Origin: Bradysia coprophila
Taxonomy: Eukaryota; Arthropoda; Insecta; Diptera; Sciaridae
Direction of reading: 5' to 3'
NCBI RefSeq assembly: GCF_014529535.1
Contig: NW_023503302.1
Span: forward strand, 186,001 to 250,000
DNA: 64,000 nt
Below, one piece after another: positions 24,377 through 34,600 of this stretch. The position numbers were made by a program, and so were the translations under genes. Under the pieces are notes generated by a model that worked only from the letters and a program-made list of their open reading frames with translations, had not been told where the DNA came from and did not search any database. Every line of letters starts with the position of its first letter. The stretch's first letter is position 1.

Positions 24377-25183
24377 CTCCATACAAATTTTGACATTAGA
24401 CCATACCTATAGAGTTTACTTTCATTGGGTGTTAGTGCATACGTCCAGTTCTTTCAGAATTGTAATGTACGGTAAAAGTTTCTATTGTCTGAAATTTTTG
24501 AGCGAACTTCAGGAGTGAGAGGAATCAAGGAAACTCAATTTACAGTGTGGGATGGAGTTACAGTTTTTTTTATAAACTAAATGATCTAGAACAACGCATC
24601 GGCTTTTACAAATGTGCAAATTTTGGTGCGTTGTCAGAAGAAATATTTTGCTAAAGAGTTTTTGAGTTTCACAACGCATTGCATTTCCATTTTAATCATC
24701 GTTAAGCATTCTGTAAGTTCTTTCACCCTGTTTGTGTTAATACATATAATTAAGAGAGTGTAACTTGGATATTCCAGAGAATAACTGTAGAAAGAAAGAG
24801 AGTACATAAGTGAAAGAGTCCGGACGAAAGTCATTTTTTTTGTTTGAAGAAAAGTACGAGACCGATAATTCTTCGGATGAATTCACACTCATATCACTCC
24901 GTTTTGGCTCCGATTTGCTTGACATATATGATTGAACAATAGAAAAGAAAGATGGGTAATATCCCAAAAAAGATAAATTCAACGACGCTTTTAAAAGCTC
25001 AGATGCGGCTTCGGAAAATCTTTTGTTTTAAATTTTTCTTACGGTACTTTCCTTTTTAGCGCAATTGCAGCGTAAATTTATCTTTTTTGTGATAGCTGTA
25101 ACATAAGCGGAGAGAAAACGGAATGACTGTGAATTCAGCCTTCTCGCCGCATGCTATAAATTAAGAAAAAAGGCCGTTTCTCG

Positions 25184-25328
25184 AAATTTAAAAAAAGTGT
25201 TTTCCATGGTATACAATTATACAAAAATGAAGTAAGCGTTGGACTTCGGTAGTTAATAACTACCGAAGTCCAACGCTTACTTCATTTTTGTATAATTGTA
25301 TACCATGGAAAACACTTTTTTTAAATTT
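25184..25328. repeat. perfect 145-bp palindrome
   Basis: Left arm 25184-25255 and right arm 25257-25328 are exact reverse complements (72 bp each) around a single A at 25256. It starts AAATTTAAAAAAAGTG and the centre is AGTTAATAACT. It is non-coding. The lack of any mismatch implies very recent origin, gene conversion or an assembly fold-back. Confidence 0.95.
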
Positions 25329-26225
25329 ATAAAATAATAAGTTGGTACGCCTGCCTTTGGCCACCGGTGGACCAATGTATCATTTCTCTGGTAGTTATGT
25401 AAAAATGCTTGGAGTCATAGCACTGTCACAGTGCGTTGTTATGGAGTCTTTCATAGTAGACTCTGAGTTTCGTTCGTACATCTAGGAGCTAGGAGGCACG
25501 TCTCTGTGTGTGAGCCCACAGCACAAACAATTTCGTATGTATGATGATGTATGCATAAAAAAGACTCACTTAGTGTTCTTGCTTGAAGCAAAGTGTGCTG
25601 TTATATGGAGTGTGTCAGTATTTTATATATCGCTTGACTTTTCATTGGTTTGGTTATGGCTATGGCATGCTACAAATGGATGTATTCAGTGGTTTGATTC
25701 GACAATTCAATGCAAAAGTTCTTCGCAATATTTAAGAAAAGTAAGTTTCTGTATTATTTACATAACTAAATACTCTTAGCAGTTATCAATATAATTTTCG
25801 GCATAATGGCTGAGGGCTTGGGTTTCACTTTGTGTATGAAACAATACTCTGTCAAGATTATTGACAGGGCATTGGTATGAAACCTTGTTTATATTACAAG
25901 TCCAAATTTATTCCTATTTTATTGTGTCTACCCAACCACAAGAATTGTGTATACAGTAATTCCGTACACATAACCTCTTTTTCCTTTGAATTACACCAAA
26001 AACCATTGAGCCATTGAACCGTTGAGCACCCCTTTTTCGTGTTTGACATTTTTATTTTTATAAATTATTTATTATTGTTCCATGGATGAAAATTGACATT
26101 TAGCATATTAACCATGTATCAGCCACGAATCCGAGATCGTTTGGACAGATTTCAATTGAGATTCTTAATTTCTTCAGAAATTTGGTATTAGGAGGTCAGG
26201 ATCGCTTTTTTGCTTTAAGTTAAAT

Positions 26226-26396
26226 CAACGCACTTCAAGCAAAAGTGCTATTTATGACAGCTGCCAAATAGAGTACTTTTTGTATGAAATTTTATCACCG
26301 CTCTTTTTACAGTGTAAAATTTTGTATGGAGCACGGTCAAGTTTCAGTACCCTATTTAGAGTATCACTTTTGCTTGAAGTGCGTTGGTTAAATGCG
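26226..26396. mobile_element. MITE, CAACGCACTT family, copy 2
   Basis: The left end CAACGCACTTCAAGCAAAAG is answered by CTTTTGCTTGAAGTGCGTTG. The element is flanked on both sides by an exact 7-bp GTTAAAT target duplication. Internal AAATAGAGTACTTTTTGTAT is shared with the other copies. Confidence 0.92.
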
Positions 26397-27078
26397 AATT
26401 ACATAGGTATGAGCGAGACACGTAGTTTTGTTTAGCTTTTAAAACAGGAAGACACACTCAGGTAACACTCTACTCTCACACAAAATAATTCACATCCTAC
26501 GATAAGGCGTAATTTTTTATGGTAGGAAGCCACCCACATATTTGCCTGTATAAAATACTTATTTACGTATCTGTTTTGGATACGACTGGATTTGATTGAT
26601 GTTAGACAATTTCGCTTGTTGCAGTTCTGGCTTCACAAGCAAGGAGACGAGAAAGAGTCCTAAATTTTTCTCACTTTCGTCACTTATACATTAGGGTAGT
26701 CCAACTTTTTGTGAAAAATGGAAATTATTCCGAACTTATGGAATGAAGTACTTTAACCCCGTTGTGCAACATGTAAACCTAACTTTTTTCGATATATATA
26801 ATGTTCTAGCCTTTCGTTTATAATCTGAAATACGAGATTTGAAGTTCCGAATACTTTTATTTTCATTTAAAATTGAACCACCCTACTGAAACATGTAAAT
26901 GGCTTTCTCGTTCGAAAAATGAAATACCGTCACACGTTTTCAGGAGTTGTTTGCCGCTTACCGTCATAAAGGTTAATTGGAAACCGGTTGCTATCAAAAA
27001 CATACCAAAAGGGTCAGTTTATATCAACTAATAATATGTCATTGGGAAAGGCAAGCTATGGAGAACCTACGCTAAAAC

Positions 27079-27264
27079 CAAAGCACTGTCTAGCACCGAA
27101 GCTGACTTTGACATCACTCAATTAAAAGGCCAAAAACACACCTGTTGACTATTTTTTTTTGAAATTTTTGAAAAAATTGTATGAAAAAGAATAGCCAACT
27201 TTGATCGGTTCAGTCCTCTATTTGAGTGACGTCAAAGTCAGCTTCGGTGCTTGACAGTGCTTTG
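27079..27264. mobile_element. MITE with CAAAGCACTGTC termini and 7-bp target duplication
   Basis: The left arm CAAAGCACTGTCTAGCACCG then AAGCTGACTTTGACATCACT is mirrored at the right by GACGTCAAAGTCAGCTTCGG and TGACAGTGCTTTG. Flanking CTAAAAC repeats (27072-27078, 27265-27271) are identical. It is non-coding, 186 bp. Confidence 0.92.
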
Positions 27265-27302
27265 CTAAAACTAAATGTTGTATTTACTGGTTTCAATATC
27301 TC

Positions 27303-27440
27303 CAACGCACTTCAAGCATGAGTGGTACTAAATAGGGTACTGGAACTCAACAGTGTCTCATACAACTGTAAAAAGCCATTTCATACAAAATAGTACTCTA
27401 TTTGGCATCTGTCGACTATGATCACTTTTGAAGTGCGTTG
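27303..27440. mobile_element. MITE, CAACGCACTT family, copy 3
   Basis: The left end CAACGCACTTCAAGCATGAG pairs with the right end GATCACTTTTGAAGTGCGTTG. AGTACTCTATTTGGCA is shared with copy 1. No matching flanking duplication is visible, so the flanks may have mutated. Confidence 0.85.
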
Positions 27441-27619
27441 CTATATATATATGGTTTTGCGTTCCCATTAAGTATATGTGATGCAATTTACAACTTTTCT
27501 CTTAATAACTTGTGTAACTCGAATTACTTAAATTATTGGCTTTTTAGTCACTTTCTCGATCGAATGAACTAGAAATAGCATCCTAGGAACTTTCCAATTT
27601 TCAACTGCTAAATTCATAC

Positions 27620-27823
27620 AACGGCAGAGTAAAATAAACCTGGCAGTAGCGGTTCAGTTTTGAAACGTCAAATAAGGGACCTAATACACGGTTTAAAAAT
27701 GAACTCAAATGAACACTGACAAAAAATCAAAAATTTAATTCGCAAAACACAAAGGCTACTAGATAATTCAGGTCCCTAGTCAAATCAAGAGATCCTGCCA
27801 GGGTTTTACTTTACTCTGCCGTG
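27620..27823. mobile_element. MITE, ACGGCAGAGTAAAATAAACC family, copy 1
   Basis: The termini ACGGCAGAGTAAAATAAACC and TACTTTACTCTGCCGT are inverted. The interior AAATAAGGGACCTAATACAC and TTCAGGTCCCTAGTCAAATC recurs in the copies at 47866 and 49446. Confidence 0.9.
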
Positions 27824-28674
27824 GAATGACGCAAACCAAGGTTTCTCCAAATTCAAAACTTTTAGCTCACAATTTCTTGTTAACAAAATGGAACGCTACC
27901 ATAAACTAACGCATAGTCGTCATGCAAAGTGATGCTTGGCATACCACAGCGTCATTTCGCTTCTATTCGCCATTTTAACAATAATTCAACATGAAAAACA
28001 ATACATCAAAACAACTTAATTTTGATGAACTGACTGCTAATAAAAGTTAGTAAATAAATGTTAATAAAATCGTTTAAAAGGTGAGACAGTGTCAACGAAT
28101 TGCATAAATATTCGATACAATATTTTATGCTCAAATCACAGCAAATCAATTCAACTTTCATTAATTTTCGCTTTCATCATTTCGAGTTTTGTATAGTTTG
28201 CTCCCGTTGTTTTTCAATTCAAACGGTAATTTTCATTGAAATTCCGACAACAACCTTTTGTTTCTATTTTAATCAACATTAAACACCACCTATGGGCCGT
28301 GCTACTGTGTCCAAAATTTGGAATAAATAATTTCAGTTTTCCAGTATATTATTTCTTGTGGGGCGAAGTTTACATGCTGTGTTTGTGAATGCGAAGTGAT
28401 GTTTTTACAATTGGATAACCCAAAATTGTGGTATGATTTTCATAACCGTCATTTTCATCAAAATAAACAATGCAATCGACAGCCGAAAAAATTGCATCCG
28501 CTACGAGAAACAACTCAAATTATTTGTTCTAATATTTTACCATCTCCAAAGATACTGCCACTGAAGCATAACAACATACACAACATAAAAAAAACCTACA
28601 CCAAGTCACTTCAATTCAATGCTGTAATTGTCTAAAAATAACCATTTTTCTATTTCAGACTGATCGTGATCATA

Positions 28675-31600
28675 ATGAATGGTACCGAACAAAATGAGAA
28701 AAATCGGCGGATGCGACCAGAAGAAATTTTGGAAATGTTCCGTGAGGTGGTTCAGCAACATGCATCCAAATCATACAACTTTCCAATATCGAATGTGAGT
28801 GGTTCTAATCAATTAAATTGTGTTATTCGTTTCTGATTCTGTCTATCCGGATATTTTCACGCAAAGCGTCCTATTTTGTCGATGATTCCAGCTTCATACA
28901 CGGATTGATTTGTTTGTTTAGTGCGACGGATGCTGTGTGTGATTTATGTAGCTCAAATACATTATTTTGTTAAATCGACGGCTGATGTAATGTGTCCAAA
29001 TGTTGTCAAAAGTCGTGTTTTGTGTTTACATAAATAGTTCTGTCGACAAACTGGTGCCACTGTAGTAAAATAATAATTTCGGTGCAAGTGAATTTAGCCC
29101 GCCAAAAATGTTATATCAAATAATCAGGATTAAAGAGAACGATTGCGTGCATTTTTTGTGGCAGCTCGATGATATTGACACTTCTTGTCGGTGTCATTGT
29201 GATTATGTTGTCGGATTTTTGGTTTTGTGTTTTAAATTTAAAAGAAAAGTGCCCCAAGGGAGTCCCAGAAGCTTATGATCCGAGGAACCACAAAATCCAG
29301 AGGATTTAGTGACAGTGTTGAGTGCGCTATTACCATACGTATTGCTATGCGGTAATCGGCGTCCTAATGTTTAGTTAAATCAGCTAACAATTACCGTAGA
29401 ATATTTTTGAATGTTTGGCACTCTTTTCTTGTACATTACCAGTGTTGTTGTTGTTGTCGTGTGCATTTCTACAAATCCTTACATTTCGATGTTTTAACAG
29501 TGTATACATGATCCCATGCACGAACCGCGACAGTTCGTTAAGAAAAACGATAAATGGTCTCGCAAAGGAATCATTGTTGTATAAGATATCAACGACACTG
29601 TGAATGCACTTCGTTTCGCAATATTTTGAACTAGCCATCACATAGTCGTGGGACACTTCGACGACAATTTACAAACAAAGATGAATTTCCCTGCAAGACG
29701 TTCAACTAACATAATTCCTATATCTATGTTTCAGCTGCTGGAGCAGTACATCCATAGTCGAACGGTGCCAAATTTCCCGGAAGCAGCAATACTTATCGAT
29801 TCGGCCGGTCAAGTGTATTCGCGCAAAGTGGACTACTTGGAAGCCTTACTGATGGCTATGCATGACAAACAGAATGCACCGGATCGTAACGAGAAAGCGG
29901 ATAATCCAGACCAAGTGGATAATCCGACGACGGAGAAGAAACGGTAAACAGAAAAGTTTTTCTTTTTCACTACTTTTTTTGACTGCATTGTAACTAGTGT
30001 GATGCGGCTTGTGAATCCATCTATACGGTGGGGACATTGCTATGTGTTATTTGAATTGCAAAAAACGAAAGAATTTTTTTTTTTTTTGATAATGAGAAGA
30101 TCTTTGATGGAAAGAATTGTGCTAGTTTGTTCCGAAGGTTGGATTCTCGTTTGAATATTTAGTAGTGAAATTTAAGAAGCAAAGACAAACGAAAGAAAAG
30201 AAAATGGATCGTGCTAGTTAATATATTGTAGTGTGTTTCCGTTCTTGTGTTGTGTTCTCACCCATACCACTTTGTGGCAACATAACCAACGGATGCTCAG
30301 AGCTGTTTCACTTCTTTTTAACAACAGAAAATCGTTTGACGTAAAACAATCGGTTCTCACTGTTATATATACCAGTTAACTGTTTTTATAATGAAATCGC
30401 GATGCATTCGACATCGTCGGTTTACTGAATACGAAAAACCTTACAAATGTGTTAACGTTATCTTTGCATGCAATATATTGCATAGAAGAAGGCGTGCATT
30501 CAATGTGTTGTTACCGGGTGCATTCAAGGGTCTCACAACGTAATGACGATGAGAAACGAGACAATTTTGTTGAGACGATGTGTTCGAAATCAGTGTCAGC
30601 AGAACGAAATGTTCGCACTAAGAACTTTGTGAACGAAAAAACTGACGATAAAGTCCGTTGCCGTGATGCTAAGACACTAACCGCCTCTGTCCGTATTCGG
30701 AAAGTGTGTTTTTTTGTTGTTGAAAATATAATTCCGTTTGTCGTGGACAATCTTGATCTGAGTGCGCCGGAACGGTCGGTGGTCCTGTAAAACAGTGTTT
30801 TGTCAACCGGAACAGTCAATGAAAAACGCAATTTTTCTTCGGTCAATATTCAGTTATCGACTTAGCCTGATGTAAACCGATCGCCACATCATGGGGTTCT
30901 GTGCATGCAGCGTTCAACTGTATTTTAAATTTATGTAAGTCAATTTTACTACGTCCGCCCGGCTAACGATTTGTGTATTAAAGACGAAATCATCATCTCT
31001 CTCTCTCTCTTAGGGGCACAAAACATCAAAAATTTTATTTCGTTTCGACGATATTCTCATTTTGGCGAGCAGATGCACAATCTTTCTTTAACAACAACAA
31101 AAATAACACATAGCATTCCAATTCGCTCGCTGTTAAAATTTAAAATAGTTTGGGGCGTTGGACGGCAGCTAGACAGATTCATTGGTCCGTTTTTGATCGT
31201 AGTTTTCAGTTTTTCAGTTATTTTTTTGGAATGTGAAACGCATACAGCAATCTTGAAGTAATGAGTCTGTAAATCAGCAACCCTAGCAAAAAACATGAAT
31301 CTGTCTAGAGCAACGTCTGTTGGAATTGTTTCACTAAAGCTTAATGCGTACAATCGCATTGTTTATGCTGTTGAAAAACGTAAAAAAATCCTTAGGTCGG
31401 TAAATTCACTAAGGGGCCATTCAAATAGTGCGCACGCACTTAAGGGGGGAGGGGGGTCTGAAATTGGAACTTTTTATATGGAAAATCGCGTGCGAAACGG
31501 GGGGGAGGGGGTCAAAAAATGACCGCACACTGTGTGCGCACTTTATGAATGGCTCCTAATCCGACCATAATTAACTGTTCTTTGGTCAGGGAGTTTCATT

Positions 31601-34600
31601 GTACAGTCAGAGGCAGAGAAATTTCTGCTTGAATTTGCTTCAGCTGTTTTTCAGCTGATCCACACATCCAAGTAAAATTGTTTATACGGTTGAAGCTGAC
31701 GCGCGTGGTAGTGGTAAAACCGTATAAACAGGTTTGATTGTTTGTGGTGATCACCTGCAAAACAGCTATTGCTGAAATTTCACTGCTTCTGACTGTAGTA
31801 ATTTAGTTGAATCACTACAGAGGAGTGCTGTCTGACTCTTAGGAAATTATCTGACTTTTTTTAAAGGTTTCGATTTGATTTTTTGTAGATTTTGTCATTG
31901 GAATTTTTCGTACAATTGCTAAAAGTTTCCTATGTGCAGAATGAGCACCAGCTGATGTACAAATAAAAACACTTTGTATTGTAAACAATTCAAAGACAAC
32001 CTATACACAGTGCATTTCTAAGTTAATGTCATCTATGCTCACACATAACACGTATGAATGAAGTAAACACATTGTTAAGAATTTGTTTTGATTGTTTACA
32101 ATAAATGTGTGTTAGTAGATCCAGCTGGTGACATTCAGCTGGTGCTCATTCTGCACATAAGAAACTTTTAACAATTGTAGTTCTTTAAGAGTAGTATAGA
32201 ATGGAGTAGTCGTCTGTGTATCATTGATAGTGCTGTAATTTGTGATTATTAATAGACCGTCAGCGCCTGTCCAACAGTCCATCATATGGCCACAGCTTTA
32301 AACCCATGCCATATTGTGAGACGAAAAATGTTTGTTCTGACACTTATCATTTTGAGTGCTTGGGGGGAGGTTAACGAATTCCTTTCAATTTTCCGTATGA
32401 GTTTCTTCATGTGGCAATAATACATTCATTTGCTGACTACACTGAGATATGTACCAAACTCCACCATAAGGGATGTGTTCATAGTGCTTGAAAGCACACG
32501 TTCAAGAATAAAAATTTTTCGTCTCAGGTGTTGTAATAATATGGTGGCGAATTGGAACGGTGGCCCTACGAGAAACTGTTTTGGACTCACTAGCAATTAA
32601 TTAAAAGCAACCAAAAAATGGCCTAGTTCAATGTTTAAAACTGTAAATGTTTGAGGTACCATAGAAATGGACGTGGAATTCGTGTACCTAGTACACGAAT
32701 TGTACACTTACAACAACAATCGATTTGATTTTCAACTAACTTAATTGGGTGGGACAATTGTAAACCGACTGCAGCTAAGGAGAACTTAGCTTAGGATTTT
32801 TAACTTGAAAAAGCTTGTGTGTGCCAGACTTGTGTGTGCCAAAGTTCTTGGTATATTTTGAAGAAAAAAAAATGTAAAAAAATCAATTTTTCCGCCGTCA
32901 AAGACTTGATCTAACAAAATCATTTTTTCTTTTAATTTTCCTCCAGACTACCTGGCAAACGGCTGAAAAATGTAGATCATTCGTCGACTACCATTCAATT
33001 GGCGCCTCCAAAGCACATCAAGAAAAGCAGTAGTACGGTGGAAAAAATTAATTTAAATTTGTCCGATACCAGTGATGCAGATAAATTTAAAAATTACTGC
33101 CAAGCGGTCAAAAGCAAAATCCCAGTATTTTATGAACGAGTCAATTTGTTGATATCGGATAAAACCGATACCTATTTCGATGGGGCACGAGCAATCAGCA
33201 AAGATGATCCGGATTGTCAAAAGAATTACAACGTTTTCGTTGGATGCATATCATTTAAGGAAAAGCAAATGATGTCGCAAAGAGAGTTTCTGAATCGAAT
33301 ACAATTCGACAATTTAGACGGCGGTTCCGATCAGACGAACGCAAATGCTCCGGCAGCGCCGGAAGACTACGTTCACAATACAGATGGACTTTCCGAGCAA
33401 CCTTCATGTGTCGCAGGCGGCGCAGGAAGTAATAATGACGAGGACTTGCTGGAGAGATTAAGAGAAACGAGTTTGCTGCTGAATAGTACGACTGCTCATA
33501 ATGATGAATGTGATAGTGCAATGGTTGACGACGACGCGTCCCAGTTGTCCCAGCTGAATTCGACAGCTGGTGAGTCAACACTTAATAACACACTTCCATT
33601 GAATTCAACAGAACAAAGTAGTTTGATGGAATCGTCAATTGCCTTAGATAGTACGATTAATGAATCAGAAGTAGTCAATTCAACGGTTAACAATAGCCAA
33701 AGTACTGACATTCACTCACAATCGGATATATCAACTATAAATAACGATACCGTTGTGGAAACTACGGTGAACAGTACGTTAAATGGTACCGAAGCATTAG
33801 ACTCCACACAGGAAACGTCAAAAGTCGACGAAACGAGCCAGACTAATGGAACTTCCAATGACGACACGCTAATGAATTCGACGTCGTTCAATATTGACGA
33901 AACAAACCAGACTAATGGAACTTCCAATGCTGACACACTTATGAATTCGACGTGCGCCGATGAAAAATCCACATCTGACTCGCAGCTAGATGCTAATGGT
34001 ACAACAAGCGGTACGATCAACGAAACGCTCGAGACAATTCAAAATGATTCAGCTTGCAATAACGTCAATGGTCTAGTCGACAGTAGCAATATATTTCGGA
34101 TTAAAGACGAATATTTGAAGTTGGACGAAGTATTTCGGTTGCCTTTGAGTGTGTTGCAGCAAGAGGTTAACATAAAACTGAATATATTCGGGATACCGTT
34201 CGGTAGATTACGGCGACAGGTGAAATTTGCACTACCAAAAGATTTTGACTCTCTACGTACAGGGGTAAGTTTCGCGATTTCTTTTTTCACAATGAGATTC
34301 GATAAACGAAAATCTTCATCGTTTTGCAGATTAAGCGAACGCGAGATTTTGACGAGTGTTCAACAACAACGACCAGAAAGTTTGTCAAATTAAACGATGG
34401 CACGGCGACGCCGAGTATAGAGGCTTCATCGATGCTACCCCCTACAGTCTGTGATCAATTACCGGATTCTTCAATTGTACCTGCTCCTGACACAAACACT
34501 GCCGGTATGTAGTGAAAAGCTATCTATTTCACAGCAATTTTAATGCTGATTTGGTTGCTGCGGGTTTGAAATCTACCTTTGTTCTAGTGACATAGTTTTC

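Larger units (their letters stand above)
21638..28658. other. 7 kb without a supported gene, MITE-rich
   Basis: Open frames here are short and isolated. The stretch holds a CGTAC microsatellite, two hairpins and four MITEs listed separately. The 3' UTR of the phosphatase gene and non-coding 5' exons of Cap-H2 probably occupy its two ends. Confidence 0.5.

Noticed and set aside
30064-30089. Possible retrotransposon poly(T) tail in Cap-H2 intron 2
   Set aside because: An isolated T-run with no retrotransposon sequence or target duplication beside it. Treated as simple sequence.
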